Source: Novispirillum itersonii subsp. itersonii ATCC 12639 (lineage in GTDB: Bacteria > Pseudomonadota > Alphaproteobacteria > Rhodospirillales > Rhodospirillaceae). Taken from it: DNA of 64,000 nucleotides. The position numbers and the translations under genes are program-made. Below are positions 18,765 through 28,701 of the stretch, in pieces. Location: the NCBI RefSeq assembly GCF_000381985.1, contig NZ_KB907337.1, forward strand, positions 323,697 to 387,696, read 5' to 3'. Under the pieces are notes generated by a model, which saw only the letters and a program-made list of their open reading frames with translations, did no database searches and was not told the origin of the DNA. Position 1 is the first letter of the stretch, and every line of letters begins with the position of its first letter.

Positions 18765-20294
18765 ATGACCGCTGAAAACCAGATGACAGGAAAAACCGGA
18801 GAAGTCGGCCGTCTGCTGAAGGCTGCCCGTGAGGAAACCCGCCAGAACCTTCGGGATGTGGCGGAACGCCTGCGGATCCGGTACCAGTTTCTGGAAGCGA
18901 TTGAGGAAGGCCGGTATCAGGATCTGCCGGGAGCGGCCTATGCCACCGGCTTCGTCCGCGCCTATGCCGAATATCTTGGCCTTGACGGTCTGGAGATCGC
19001 GCGCCGCTTCAAGGAAGAGGGCGCTATCGGAAAAATGAGCAACGAGCTGGCTTTTCCGATTCCGGCGGCGGAAAGCGGTCTGCCGTCCCGGTCCCTGCTG
19101 CTGGCCGGTGTGGCGATGCTGGGTGTGGTTTATGGGGTCTGGCACTTTGTCGGCAGCCCGGATAAGCCGCTGGCCGATGTGGTGCAGGATATCCCGGACC
19201 GGATCGCCGCCCTGATGCGCAGCACCCCGGATAGCGAAGAGGCTTTGAAGCGCGAGCCGGTGATTGCGCCGCAGGCCGCATCGCCTGCCAGCCCGGCACC
19301 GGCGGCTTCATCTGCGGCCCCGTCATCTCCGGTGGCTGCTGCTCCGGCAGTGGTGCCGCCGTCTCCGGCTCCGGTGGCTCCCTCCGCGCCGCCGCCTGTA
19401 CCCCCGGCAAAGCCGCAGCCGCACAGCGAACCTGCGCAGGAGCCGATCAGCACGGCTGAGGCTGATATTGAGCCCCCGGCCGAAGATCATGACGACACCC
19501 CGGCCCCGGCAGCAGTTGCGCCGCTGCCCGCGCCGACTGCGGCGCTGCCGTCAGTCCCGGCTGCGGGAACAGTGGCGTCGGCGACGTCAGCCCCCGTGCC
19601 CTCGACCCCCGCGTCCCCGGCCCCGGGTAAGCCTGCCCCGGCAGCGCATGCCCCGGCTGCTGCGGTGACGGCTGCGGCTCCCGCGCCTCAGTCCGCCCCT
19701 GCTGTGGGCCCGGCAGCGAAGCCTGCGACACCATCCGCTCCGGCAGGCACCCCGGCGGCACCGGCTGCAGCACCGGCAAAGCCGGGTCAGCCAACCGCAC
19801 CGGCGGCCACTCCTGCCGCCGCTCCGGCGACGGCTGCCAAACCGACGACCCCGGCTTCGCCGCTGACGGCTCTTCCCAGCCAGCCGACGGCTTCGGCGAC
19901 GACGCCCCCGGCAACTCCGGCCCGGGTTGAGCCGGTGACCGCCCCGGTGGAGCGTCAGGGAACGGATGGGGCCGCTGACGGGCAGTCAGCACAGGGCCGG
20001 GTCTTTGGCGAAGAAAACAGCAGTGCCCGGGTGGTGCTGAAGGCCCGTGCGGATTCCTGGGTGCAGGTCCGCAATTCCGATGGCCTGCTGATGAGCCGTC
20101 TGTTGCGCAAGGGGGACACCTATATGGTCCCCAATCAGGGCGGGCTGGAGCTGATGACCGGCAATGCCGGTGGTCTTGATATCGTGGTCGACGGCAAAGC
20201 CCTGCCGACACTGGGTAAGACCGGTGAAGTGCGCAAGGGCATCCCGTTACAGCCCGATGCCCTGAAGTCCGGCGCGGCGACGGGCAGCCAGTAA
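18765..20294 (+). CDS. RodZ-like HTH membrane protein with long Ala/Pro linker
   Basis: The 509-residue protein has an N-terminal HTH_25 domain (GEVGRLLKAAREETRQNLRD to about residue 95, with the typical LPGAAYATGFVRAYAEYLGL), one membrane segment (SLLLAGVAMLGVVYGVWHFV), a linker of over 200 residues almost wholly Ala, Pro, Ser and Thr, and a C-terminal DUF4115 domain (RVVLKARADSWVQVRNSDG onward). RodZ links MreB to the cell-wall machinery. The ATG at 18765 is preferred; one at 18783 is possible. A strong terminator follows. Confidence 0.85.
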   Translation: MTAENQMTGKTGEVGRLLKAAREETRQNLRDVAERLRIRYQFLEAIEEGRYQDLPGAAYATGFVRAYAEYLGLDGLEIARRFKEEGAIGKMSNELAFPIPAAESGLPSRSLLLAGVAMLGVVYGVWHFVGSPDKPLADVVQDIPDRIAALMRSTPDSEEALKREPVIAPQAASPASPAPAASSAAPSSPVAAAPAVVPPSPAPVAPSAPPPVPPAKPQPHSEPAQEPISTAEADIEPPAEDHDDTPAPAAVAPLPAPTAALPSVPAAGTVASATSAPVPSTPASPAPGKPAPAAHAPAAAVTAAAPAPQSAPAVGPAAKPATPSAPAGTPAAPAAAPAKPGQPTAPAATPAAAPATAAKPTTPASPLTALPSQPTASATTPPATPARVEPVTAPVERQGTDGAADGQSAQGRVFGEENSSARVVLKARADSWVQVRNSDGLLMSRLLRKGDTYMVPNQGGLELMTGNAGGLDIVVDGKALPTLGKTGEVRKGIPLQPDALKSGAATGSQ

Positions 20295-20328
20295 CCGGAC
20301 CGGGCCTTCTCCGGGGTTCCGTCGGCGG

Positions 20329-20366
20329 CGGGGACAGGCTATATAGGCCCTGTCCCCGTTGTTGTC
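20329..20366 (+). terminator. Terminator between the RodZ-like gene and ispG
   Basis: CGGGGACAGG (20329-20338) pairs perfectly with CCTGTCCCCG (20349-20358), followed by TTGTTGTCT. Confidence 0.85.
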
Positions 20367-20429
20367 TGCCGGTCTGACCGGTGACCTTCCGGGGATGGCT
20401 CCCCTCTCGTGTTCATAAGCAGGCCCGTC

Positions 20430-21575
20430 ATGAGCAGCGCTCCCGAATACCGTCAGATCCTTCGCCGTAAGTCGCGCCAGATTTTTGTGGGCTCGGTTCC
20501 GGTCGGTGGCGGTGCGCCGATTTCGGTGCAGACCATGACCAATACCCTGACCCATGATGTCAGGGGGACGTTGGCCCAAATCCTGAAGGCTGCCGAAGCC
20601 GGGGCTGATATCGTCCGGGTCTCCTGCCCGGATGAGGAGTCAACCGCAGCCCTGAAAGAGATCGTCCGGGAATCCCCGGTGCCGATCGTGGCCGACATCC
20701 ACTTCCATTATAAACGTGCTATTGAGGCCGCCGAGGCCGGGGCCGCCTGCCTGCGCATCAACCCCGGCAACATCGGGTCGGAGCAGCGGGTGCGCGAGGT
20801 CATCAAGGCCGCCAAGGATTACAACTGTTCGATGCGGATCGGCGTGAATGCCGGATCGCTGGAGCGTGACCTGCTGGAACAGTTCGGGGAGCCGAACCCG
20901 GCGGCGATGGTGGAAAGTGCCCGTCGGCACATCCGTATTCTTGAAGACAACGACTTCTTCAATTTCAAGATCAGCGTCAAGGCCTCAGATGTGTTTCTGG
21001 CCGTTGCCGCTTATCAGGAACTGGCGGAAGCCTGTGATTATCCGCTCCACCTCGGCATCACTGAGGCCGGGGGGCTGCGTGGCGGGACGGTCAAATCCTC
21101 TATCGGGCTTGGTATGCTGCTGTGGTCAGGGATTGGCGATACCATCCGCGTGTCGCTGTCGGCACCGCCGGAAGAGGAAGTTAAGGTCGGTTTCGATATC
21201 CTCAAATCGCTGGATCTGCGCCATCGCGGCGTGCGGGTGGTATCCTGCCCGTCGTGTGCCCGGCAAGGGTTTGACGTGATCAAGACTGTCGCGATGGTTG
21301 AAGACCGGGTTGCCCATATCCAGACCCCGATCACGCTGTCGATCATCGGTTGCATCGTCAACGGCCCGGGGGAGGCGCGGGAAACCGATATCGGCCTGAC
21401 CGGCGGTGGCAATGGCACCCACATGGTCTATATGGCCGGACGGCAGGATCACCAGATCAGCACCGAACAGATGGTTGATCATCTGGTTGAGCTGATCGAA
21501 AAAAAGGCTGCGGCGGTTGAGGCTGCCAAGGCCGAGGCTGCAAAAGCGGCTGACACCGCCGGAGCGGCGGAATAA
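20430..21575 (+). CDS. ispG: 4-hydroxy-3-methylbut-2-enyl-diphosphate synthase
   Basis: IspG (GcpE) converts MEcPP to HMBPP, the penultimate MEP-pathway step, with a 4Fe-4S cluster. The 381-residue protein shows the cluster cysteines in [13 protein letters not shown] and [12 protein letters not shown] and the barrel start [16 protein letters not shown]. The ATG at 20430 is preferred; a GTG at 20409 would add seven residues. The tail is an Ala/Lys/Glu-rich helix ([17 protein letters not shown]). It is followed 40 bases later by hisS. Confidence 0.96.
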   Translation: MSSAPEYRQILRRKSRQIFVGSVPVGGGAPISVQTMTNTLTHDVRGTLAQILKAAEAGADIVRVSCPDEESTAALKEIVRESPVPIVADIHFHYKRAIEAAEAGAACLRINPGNIGSEQRVREVIKAAKDYNCSMRIGVNAGSLERDLLEQFGEPNPAAMVESARRHIRILEDNDFFNFKISVKASDVFLAVAAYQELAEACDYPLHLGITEAGGLRGGTVKSSIGLGMLLWSGIGDTIRVSLSAPPEEEVKVGFDILKSLDLRHRGVRVVSCPSCARQGFDVIKTVAMVEDRVAHIQTPITLSIIGCIVNGPGEARETDIGLTGGGNGTHMVYMAGRQDHQISTEQMVDHLVELIEKKAAAVEAAKAEAAKAADTAGAAE

Positions 21576-21614
21576 CATCATTTTTCCTGTTTCTTACATA
21601 ACGGAGTACGGATC

Positions 21615-22856
21615 GTGGCTTCCCTGCAACCTGTTCGTGGCACGCATGACCTCCTGTTCGAAGACATGCGCCGCCATCACGCCGTGATCGAACGGGCAAA
21701 AGGTATTGCCGGTCTGTACGGCTTTGAAGAGGTCATTACCCCCATCTTTGAATTCACCGAAGTGTTTACCCGCACCATCGGTGAAACCTCTGACATCGTT
21801 TCGAAGGAAATGTACGCCTTTGAACGGTCAGGCGATAACCTCTGCCTGCGCCCTGAAGGGACAGCGGGCGTCTGCCGTGCCTTTGTTTCCAACGGCCTGC
21901 AGCAGCAGGTGCCGTTCAAGGCATTTTATGCCGGTCCGATGTTCCGTTACGAGCGGCCACAGAAGGGCCGTCAGCGCCAGTTCCACCAGATCGGGGTGGA
22001 ACTGATCGGTGCCGACACCCCGAAAGCGGACGTGGAAGTGCTGGTGCTGGCCGCGCACATTCTTGACGCCCTTGGCCTGAAGGGGCAGGTGACGCTGGAG
22101 CTGAATACGCTGGGGGATACCGCCAGCCGTGCCGCCTACCGTGACCGTCTGGTGGAGTTCCTGACCCCGTACCGCAATGATCTGTCAGAAGACAGCAAGG
22201 TGCGGCTGGAAAAGAACCCCCTGCGCATTCTCGATTCTAAGGACGAAGGCGACCGCCGTCTGATCGCCGGGGCCCCGAAGATGGAGGAGAGCCTGAACGC
22301 TGAGTCGCGCGCGTTCTTCGATGCGGTACAGTCCGGGCTGACGGCGCATGGCATTCCTTATGTCATCAACCCCAAGCTGGTGCGCGGGCTTGATTACTAT
22401 TGTCACACTGCTTTTGAGTTCGTGACGACCGCCCTTGGCGCGCAGGGGACGGTTCTGGCCGGCGGTCGCTATGACGGTCTGATCGAGGCCATGGGCGGCC
22501 CGTCCACCCCCGGCGTCGGCTGGGCCGGCGGCATCGAGCGTCTGGCCCTGCTGCTGGCCGATGCGCCGGGCAAGGCCCGCCCGGTGGCGGTCATCCCGAT
22601 GGGGGATACGGCAGAGGCAGAGGCTGACGCCGTATCCGCCCGTCTGCGCCGGGCCGGATATGCGGTGGATATCGCCTATTCCGGCAATATGAAAAAGCGG
22701 ATGAAGCGTGCCAACACCGTCAACGCCCGCGTTGCGGTGATCCTGGGCGAGGATGAGCTGAAGCAGAATGCGGCGGCAGTCCGTGATCTTGACAGCGGCG
22801 AGCAGGTTCTGGTGCCGCTGGCGGCTCTGGAAACGGACCTCGCCCGGTTCCGCTAG
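21615..22856 (+). CDS. hisS: Histidine-tRNA ligase
   Basis: This class-II synthetase (413 residues) charges tRNA-His. Motif 1 region [11 protein letters not shown] lies at the start, motif 2 is [21 protein letters not shown]-like (cut here to [17 protein letters not shown]), the histidine-specific loop is [14 protein letters not shown], and [15 protein letters not shown] is motif 3. The start is GTG at 21615 after ACGGAG. The ispG-hisS pairing is common in proteobacteria. Confidence 0.97.
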   Translation: MASLQPVRGTHDLLFEDMRRHHAVIERAKGIAGLYGFEEVITPIFEFTEVFTRTIGETSDIVSKEMYAFERSGDNLCLRPEGTAGVCRAFVSNGLQQQVPFKAFYAGPMFRYERPQKGRQRQFHQIGVELIGADTPKADVEVLVLAAHILDALGLKGQVTLELNTLGDTASRAAYRDRLVEFLTPYRNDLSEDSKVRLEKNPLRILDSKDEGDRRLIAGAPKMEESLNAESRAFFDAVQSGLTAHGIPYVINPKLVRGLDYYCHTAFEFVTTALGAQGTVLAGGRYDGLIEAMGGPSTPGVGWAGGIERLALLLADAPGKARPVAVIPMGDTAEAEADAVSARLRRAGYAVDIAYSGNMKKRMKRANTVNARVAVILGEDELKQNAAAVRDLDSGEQVLVPLAALETDLARFR

Positions 22857-22877
22857 GATCGGGCAGGGGCCGGAGGG

Positions 22878-24191
22878 ATGACCCACCGCGCCGCCACCCG
22901 ACTCTGTATCCTTGGTCTCAACCACCGGTCCAGCGCCCTGTCCCTGCGGGACGCGCTGGCGGTGGATGACCCGGTGATGCCGCAGGCCCTGTCGGAGGCG
23001 CGGGCCCTTGGCCTGACCGATGTGATGTTGCTGTCCACCTGTGACCGGGTGGAGCTGATCGGCTGTGGCGATGACAGCGCGGCAGTGCTGGCCGCAATGA
23101 CCCGTTTCTTTGCCGTCCGTGCCGGCCGTACCGAGGCTGAGATGGCCGCTCAGGTCTATGCCCTGAGCGGGGTGGATGCCCTGCGTCACCTGTTTGCGGT
23201 GGCGGCGTCGCTGGACAGCATGATCGTGGGGGAGCCTCATGTGCTGGGGCAGGTCAAGGCCGCCCACCGGATGGCCCGTGATGCGGGGGTGCTGGGCGGT
23301 GACCTTGACACCTGTGTTCAGGCCGCGTTTTCGGCGGCCAAGCGGGTGCGGAACGAAACCACGATTGCCGAAGGGCCGGTCTCCGTCACCTCTTCTGCGG
23401 TGCAGACTGCCCGCGATCTGTTCGGTGACCTGAAGCGGTGCTCGCTTCTGCTGGCCGGTGGGGCTGATATCGGCCCGCTGACGGTGGAAGCCCTGCAGGC
23501 CGCCGGGCTGGAACGGCTGATGGTCACGGCCCGCCGCCCGGTGCGGGCGGAGCAGATGGCCCGGACCCTGAATGGTCAGGGCGTGCCTTTTGATCAGATT
23601 TCCCGGCTGATTGCCGAGGCTGATGTGGTGGTGACCTCTATCGGCAGCCGCACCCCGGCGGTGACGGCTGAGGCGGTGACCGCCGCCCTGAAGCAACGGC
23701 GGCAAAAACCGATCCTGTTTCTTGATGTCGGGGTCCCGGGGGATGTTGAACCGGCGGTCAACCGTATTTCCAACGCTTTTCTCTATGATCTGGAAGATCT
23801 GGAGCGGGTGGCGCATCAGGGCTTGTCCCGGCGGGAGGCCGCGACCTCGGCGGCATGGGAAATTGTCACGGCAGAGGTTGAGGCCTTTCTGAAGGCGCAG
23901 GCTGAACGGGCGGCGGTTCCGGCCATTGCGGCCCTTCACCGGCTGTTTGAGGCCGAACGCCAGCGTATTTTGCACGATGGCCACCCGGATGCGGAAAAGG
24001 CAACGCATCTGCTGGTGGCCCGCCTGCTGCACGGCCCGTCAGAGGTGCTGCGCCATCTGGCGGCAGGCACCGAGGCGGAGCGGGCGCAGGCGGCACAGGC
24101 CGAAGCCCTGCTGCTGCGGCTGTTTCAGCCATCGGGCTCTTTAAAACAGCGGGGCGGTTCTGCCCCGTCCGAAAAGAATGACGAAGGATGA
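22878..24191 (+). CDS. hemA: Glutamyl-tRNA reductase
   Basis: GluTR reduces glutamyl-tRNA to glutamate-1-semialdehyde, the entry to haem through the C5 route. The 437-residue protein keeps the fold and the active-site Cys in LLSTCDRVEL, and the VAASLDSMIVGEPHVLGQVK block. Some positions differ from the usual pattern: STCDR instead of STCNR, LAGGADIG where GAG.xG binds NADPH, and PGDVEP where PRDIDP is normal. The order hemA-prfA-prmC is that of gammaproteobacteria. Most alphaproteobacteria use ALA synthase instead, so this gene is notable. Confidence 0.88.
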   Translation: MTHRAATRLCILGLNHRSSALSLRDALAVDDPVMPQALSEARALGLTDVMLLSTCDRVELIGCGDDSAAVLAAMTRFFAVRAGRTEAEMAAQVYALSGVDALRHLFAVAASLDSMIVGEPHVLGQVKAAHRMARDAGVLGGDLDTCVQAAFSAAKRVRNETTIAEGPVSVTSSAVQTARDLFGDLKRCSLLLAGGADIGPLTVEALQAAGLERLMVTARRPVRAEQMARTLNGQGVPFDQISRLIAEADVVVTSIGSRTPAVTAEAVTAALKQRRQKPILFLDVGVPGDVEPAVNRISNAFLYDLEDLERVAHQGLSRREAATSAAWEIVTAEVEAFLKAQAERAAVPAIAALHRLFEAERQRILHDGHPDAEKATHLLVARLLHGPSEVLRHLAAGTEAERAQAAQAEALLLRLFQPSGSLKQRGGSAPSEKNDEG

Positions 24192-24197
24192 CACCCC

Positions 24198-25253
24198 GTG
24201 TCTCTGGATGAAAAACTAAGCCGGGTTCTGGCCCGGCATGACGAACTGAGTGACCTTCTGGCCCATGATCCGAAGGCCGACATCCCCCGGCTGTCTAAGG
24301 AACTGGCGGAGCTTGATCCGGTCGTGGAGCAGATCCGCGCCTTCCGGAAGGTTCAGGCCGATTTTGCCGAGGCCGGTGCCCTGATGGCTGATCCCGAGAT
24401 GAAGGATCTGGCCGAGGAAGAGTTCCACCGGCTGAAAAAGCTGATCCCGGAGATGGAGCAGGCGGTGCGTCTGGCCCTGTTGCCGAAGGATGAGGCCGAT
24501 GAACGCAACGCCATTCTGGAAGTGCGGGCCGGAACCGGCGGTGAGGAAGCCGCCCTGTTTGCCGCCAGCCTGCTGCGGATGTACGAACGCTATGCCGCCG
24601 TCAAGGGCTGGCGCTTTGAGGTGATGGACGTCAACGAAACCGGGCTGGGTGGCTATAAGGAAGCGGTGGCCCAGATCAGCGGGCGCAATGTGTTCGGCCG
24701 CCTGAAGTATGAATCCGGGGTCCACCGGGTGCAGCGGGTACCGGAGACGGAGTCCGGCGGGCGTATTCATACCTCGGCGGCGACGGTGGCGGTGCTGCCG
24801 GAGGCACAGGATGTTGATGTGCAGATCAACGAAAATGACCTGCGGATTGATACCTACCGCTCGCAGGGGGCCGGGGGGCAGCACGTCAACACCACCGATT
24901 CCGCCGTCCGGATCACCCATATTCCCACTGGGGTGGTGGTTGCCTGTCAGGAAGAGCGGAGCCAGATCAAAAACCGCGCCAAGGCGATGGCGATGCTGCG
25001 GGCCAAACTGTATGACGAGCAGCGGCGGCGGCTGGATGACGAACGGGCGGCGGACCGCCGGTCACAGGTCGGTTCCGGCGACCGTTCCGAACGGATCAGG
25101 ACCTATAATTTTCCGCAGGGGCGGGTGACGGATCACCGGATCGGCCTGACCAGCTACACCATTGAACGGGTGATGCAGGGCGACGGTCTGGATGAATTTG
25201 TCGATGCCCTGACCGCCGAGGATCAGGCCAGCCGTCTGGCGGAACTGGACTGA
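24198..25253 (+). CDS. prfA: Peptide chain release factor 1
   Basis: RF1 ends translation at UAA and UAG. The 351-residue protein has the GGQ catalytic loop [15 protein letters not shown] and an intact domain 2. The start is GTG at 24198, seven bases after the hemA stop. It ends at the TGA that overlaps the prmC ATG (TGATGG), so the two are translationally coupled, in keeping with PrmC methylating the Gln of this loop. Confidence 0.97.
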   Translation: MSLDEKLSRVLARHDELSDLLAHDPKADIPRLSKELAELDPVVEQIRAFRKVQADFAEAGALMADPEMKDLAEEEFHRLKKLIPEMEQAVRLALLPKDEADERNAILEVRAGTGGEEAALFAASLLRMYERYAAVKGWRFEVMDVNETGLGGYKEAVAQISGRNVFGRLKYESGVHRVQRVPETESGGRIHTSAATVAVLPEAQDVDVQINENDLRIDTYRSQGAGGQHVNTTDSAVRITHIPTGVVVACQEERSQIKNRAKAMAMLRAKLYDEQRRRLDDERAADRRSQVGSGDRSERIRTYNFPQGRVTDHRIGLTSYTIERVMQGDGLDEFVDALTAEDQASRLAELD

Positions 25254-26104
25254 TGGAAACCGTGGCAGCCGCGGTTGCGGCCCTGACCCCACGCTTTGCC
25301 GCTGCCGGAATAGACACCGCCCGTCTGGATGCGCGGTTGCTGGTGGCCGCCGTGGCGGGGATCCGCCCGCAGGATATTCTGCTGCGCCCCGATCTGCCGC
25401 TGTCAGAGCTTGCCCGGCTGCGGCTTGATGAGTACGCCCGACGCCGGGAGGCGCGGGAGCCGGTCAGCCGTATCCTCGGCGTGCGCGGTTTCTGGACGCT
25501 GGATCTGGAGGTCGGGACCTCTACCCTTGATCCCCGCCCGGATACCGAGACGGTGGTCGAGGACGTGCTGGACCGCTGCGTCACTCCACCGGGCCGTATC
25601 CTCGATCTTGGTACCGGCACCGGGGCTATTCTGCTGGCATTGCTGAGTGAATATCCGCAGGCGCAGGGGGTCGGGACCGACCTGATGGAAGAGGCGGTGG
25701 GGCTGGCGGCGCGTAACGCGGTGCGCTGTGGTCTGGCGCAGCGGGCGACCTTTGTGCAGGCAAGCTGGGCTGCCGGGATCAGCGGGCCGTTTGATGTGAT
25801 TGTCTCTAATCCGCCCTATATTCCGGCAGCCGATATCGCCGCTTTGGCCCCCGAGGTGCGGAATCATGATCCGCTGACAGCGCTGGTAGGCGATGACCAT
25901 GATGGTCTGGGGTGTTACAGGGTGCTGATTCCGCAGGCGAAATCCCTGCTGTCGCCGGGCGGTCTTCTCGCCCTTGAGGTCGGGATCGGGCAGGCGGCGG
26001 CGGTGGCTGATCTGCTGGCGCTGGCGGGGTTCAGTCATATCCGCGTCCGGGCCGATCTGGGCGGGGTTGACCGCTGTGTTTCCGGCCTGCTGGAACGGGA
26101 ATAG
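25253..26104 (+). CDS. prmC: Release-factor glutamine methyltransferase
   Basis: PrmC (HemK) methylates the GGQ glutamine of RF1 and RF2. The 283-residue protein has the helical N-terminal domain, SAM motif ILDLGTGTGAILLALL and the signature NPPYIP (near residue 187). The start overlaps the prfA stop. It is last in the hemA-prfA-prmC unit. Confidence 0.96.
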   Translation: METVAAAVAALTPRFAAAGIDTARLDARLLVAAVAGIRPQDILLRPDLPLSELARLRLDEYARRREAREPVSRILGVRGFWTLDLEVGTSTLDPRPDTETVVEDVLDRCVTPPGRILDLGTGTGAILLALLSEYPQAQGVGTDLMEEAVGLAARNAVRCGLAQRATFVQASWAAGISGPFDVIVSNPPYIPAADIAALAPEVRNHDPLTALVGDDHDGLGCYRVLIPQAKSLLSPGGLLALEVGIGQAAAVADLLALAGFSHIRVRADLGGVDRCVSGLLERE

Positions 26105-26513
26105 CCTGCGGGCGGCATCCTGCGGTGTGGCGGGAAAGTCTGCCTGCTAAAAAAAAGAACCGTGGATGCAAAAAGAGCTTGGAACCGCGTGCGCAGCCGC
26201 TTAGGGTAGCGAAATGCGGCGCCAAAACCGACAGGGGCGCGCACCCAAGCCAACTCCATACAGACAGATAACCCCAATGACAGAGATGTCATGATCGGAT
26301 GGGTGTTCTGGGCAGGCGGATCATCCGTTTTCTGCCGGGACGGCTTCAGGACACAAAGCCCCTGCTGCGGCGTCACGTAATCATCTCCCTGTGAGATCGC
26401 CCCCTGCTGTGGAATGCAGCAGGTTCAGGATTCCGCGAGGAAACCGGCGGGGAACGGCTGTGTTAATGCGGTCCGTCAGTTTTGGCGACCGCCTGCATAA
26501 TGTTGACGGAGTC
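26105..26513 (+). other. 410-base intergenic region before the DUF4167 gene
   Basis: No gene of confidence is found here. It contains an A-run at about 26149-26158 that may be part of the prmC end, and the perfect inverted repeat CCTGCTG (26403-26409) / CAGCAGG (26417-26423) about 90 bases before the DUF4167 start. I see no tRNA, 4.5S or 6S RNA pattern. A long structured leader is possible. Confidence 0.4.
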
Positions 26514-27707
26514 ATGAAGTCAGGCCCGAACAATAAAGGCCGCATGCGCGGCCGTAACAACAACAATCCGCCCCAAAAGGGGCGCGGTCCGTCCCGCAAT
26601 CAGGTTTACGACAGCAACGGTCCGGGGATCCGGGTGCGTGGCAACGCCCATCAGGTGGTCGAGAAATATCAGGCGCTGGCCCGCGATGCGGCAGCGCAGG
26701 GCGACCGCGTTCTGATGGAAAACTACCTGCAGCACGCCGAGCACTACTATCGCATCATCGTGGCGATGAACCAGAACAACCCGCAGCGGGTGATTCATCT
26801 GGTCGATCAGGCCCAGCTGGGCGATAGCCCGGATGACTTCTACGATGAAAACGAAGAAGCGGTGGTGGAGCCGATCGGCGCGGCCACGGCCTCGTTGATG
26901 GCGGCAGGTCAGTCCCATACTGTCAGCGATGACGGGTCTTATGGTGATGCTGACGGCTATGAAGCCGATGAAGGCTATCGCCGGGACAACCGGGGGAACC
27001 GGGGCGAATACCGCGACCGTGGTGACCGTCAGAATAACGACCGTCAGGGTGGGGACCGTCAGGGCGGCGACCGCGATAACCGGGGTGACCGCCGGGATCG
27101 CAACCGCCAGCGCGGCGAAGGCGGCGACAACCGCGATGGCCGCCGGGATAACCGCGACCGTGATGGTAACCGCGATACCCGTGACCGCGACAACACCCGT
27201 GACCGGGGCGAGCGGGGCGATAGCCGTGATTTCGAACGCCGCCGCGACCGCAACCGCAACCGCCGCGACCAGCAGCCGGCTGAGGGCACCGAGGGTGTCA
27301 CCGACGCCGTGCCTGTGACTGAGATGCCGGTGGCTGCCGCCCCGGTTGCCGATGCTGTGGTATCTGCCCCGGTGGTCGCCAGTCCGGTCGTCGAGGCCCC
27401 GGTGGCTGTGGTTGACGCCGCACCGGCCCCGGTCAAGGAAACTCGCGCAAAAGCCAAAGATGTGGTCAAGGAAGCGGCCCCGGCTGCTGAGGCCGCCCCG
27501 GCCCCGGCCGCAGAGGCTGAAGCTGCCCCGGCCAAGGCACCGCGCCGCCGCCGCACCGCTGCTGCGGCCCCTGCTGCCGAAGACGCTCCGGCTGCTGAGG
27601 CCGCTCCGGCCCCGGTTGCAGAGGCTGAGGCTGGGGAACCGGCCAAAAAGCCGCGTCGGCGCCGGACCGCTGCCGCAGCCGACAACGCCGACAGCACTGA
27701 AGGCTGA
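26514..27707 (+). CDS. DUF4167 protein with Arg/Asp/Gly-rich disordered region
   Basis: The 397-residue protein has the conserved alphaproteobacterial DUF4167 domain at the start: RMRGRNNNN, then SNGPGIRVRGNAHQVVEKYQ and ENYLQHAEHYYRI (to about residue 90). Residues about 145-270 are almost wholly Arg, Asp, Gly and Asn in RGD/NRD-like runs. The last third is Ala/Pro-rich with two copies of PRRRRTAAA. The composition suggests an RNA-binding protein, perhaps one that forms condensates (inference). The ATG at 26514 follows ACGGAG. A bidirectional terminator ends it. Confidence 0.85.
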   Translation: MKSGPNNKGRMRGRNNNNPPQKGRGPSRNQVYDSNGPGIRVRGNAHQVVEKYQALARDAAAQGDRVLMENYLQHAEHYYRIIVAMNQNNPQRVIHLVDQAQLGDSPDDFYDENEEAVVEPIGAATASLMAAGQSHTVSDDGSYGDADGYEADEGYRRDNRGNRGEYRDRGDRQNNDRQGGDRQGGDRDNRGDRRDRNRQRGEGGDNRDGRRDNRDRDGNRDTRDRDNTRDRGERGDSRDFERRRDRNRNRRDQQPAEGTEGVTDAVPVTEMPVAAAPVADAVVSAPVVASPVVEAPVAVVDAAPAPVKETRAKAKDVVKEAAPAAEAAPAPAAEAEAAPAKAPRRRRTAAAAPAAEDAPAAEAAPAPVAEAEAGEPAKKPRRRRTAAAADNADSTEG

Positions 27708-27720
27708 GTGAAAAACGAAA

Positions 27721-27750
27721 CGGGCCGGAGATATTCTCCGGCCCGCTTTG
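27721..27750. terminator. Terminator between DUF4167 and MOSC genes
   Basis: CGGGCCGGAG (27721-27730) pairs with CTCCGGCCCG (27736-27745) with a 5-base loop, between two convergent genes. Confidence 0.85.
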
Positions 27751-27787
27751 TATTGGGCCAGCCGGTTCTTTGTCCGGGAAAAGGCCT

Positions 27788-28561
27788 TTAGCGTTCGACA
27801 GATCCGTGGACTTCCACCGGATCACCCAGGCGGATGTCTCCCCCTTCCAGCACACGGGCATAAACGCCAAAGCAGCTATGACCAAATCCCTTCTTCAGGG
27901 TCAGCGGAACGTTGATGTCAACGGCCCCGCTGTCGAGGTCAACGCTGGTGGCGGAGCAGCGACCGATCTTTTCCTTCACCCACAGGCGGGTGGAGCCGAT
28001 GCTGATATCGCGGCCGATCCAGTTGAATTCATCCCAGGCCGCCGGGCCGTTGATGATGATGTTACCCCGGAAACGGCGCATGTCCAGCGGGCGTCCGGCG
28101 ACCCGTTCCAGATCTGCCAGACTGGCGGAATTCAGCAGGGCCACCACCGGCTCGTCATGGTCGGAAAAGACCACACTGTCGCCGCCGTCGATCACCTTGG
28201 GGGTGCCGCGGACCTCATCCTTGAGATAGGCCGCCAGAAAATCAGACAGCCGGGTCCGCCCGATGGGGCTGCCGATATTGGCCGAGGCCACCTTGCGGCC
28301 ATCACGCTCGATGGTCAGGGTGGTGGTTGCCTCATCCCACCGGGTGGTCAGGGCTGCCAGACGTGGGTTTTTCGCCAGCATCAGAAAGTTTTTCTTGGCC
28401 AGCCATTCCGGTACGCCCGCATCAATCGGTGTCGATCCGTGGGCGATGGCAAAACGTCGGTCGCCGACCAGCCCCTGACCGGGGCGCAGGGTGGCGACGG
28501 AGAGGGCTTCCGGGCTCAGCCCCTTGACGGGGTGGCGATAGAGGTGCGTGACAGTCTTCAT
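27788..28561 (-). CDS. MOSC domain-containing protein (YcbX-like)
   Basis: The 257-residue protein has an N-terminal MOSC_N beta-barrel (VTHLYRHPVKGLSPE) and a C-terminal MOSC domain with the conserved Cys in GRCSATSVDLDSG. MOSC proteins bind molybdenum cofactor and take part in sulfur transfer or in reducing N-hydroxylated compounds. It is divergent from clpB and convergent with the DUF4167 gene. Confidence 0.9.
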   Translation of the reverse strand: MKTVTHLYRHPVKGLSPEALSVATLRPGQGLVGDRRFAIAHGSTPIDAGVPEWLAKKNFLMLAKNPRLAALTTRWDEATTTLTIERDGRKVASANIGSPIGRTRLSDFLAAYLKDEVRGTPKVIDGGDSVVFSDHDEPVVALLNSASLADLERVAGRPLDMRRFRGNIIINGPAAWDEFNWIGRDISIGSTRLWVKEKIGRCSATSVDLDSGAVDINVPLTLKKGFGHSCFGVYARVLEGGDIRLGDPVEVHGSVER

Positions 28562-28667
28562 GATGACCGATCATTTTCCGCGCCGCAGCACAAGTCAACG
28601 GCTTACACCGATTCCAGACAGGAAAAAATGCCATTTTCGGCAAGCCTGCGAAATTCTGCAAATACCC

Positions 28668-28697
28668 CTTGCAGGTTAAGGGGGACCGCTTATGTCG
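28668..28697 (+). promoter_or_regulatory. RpoH (sigma-32) type promoter of clpB
   Basis: CTTG (28668-28671), 17 bases, then CTTATGT (28689-28695). This matches the alphaproteobacterial heat-shock pattern CTTG-N17/18-CYTATNT closely and lies 95 bases before clpB, a classic RpoH target. Confidence 0.75.
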
Positions 28698-28701
28698 ATG
28701 T

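Noticed and set aside
22185-24032. A 615-codon open frame on the minus strand
   Set aside because: Antisense to hisS and hemA, low-complexity and without any domain; a shadow frame.
26105-26513. Possible small RNA or tRNA gene
   Set aside because: No cloverleaf, SRP-type or 6S-type pattern could be found by eye; only one 7-bp hairpin is clear.
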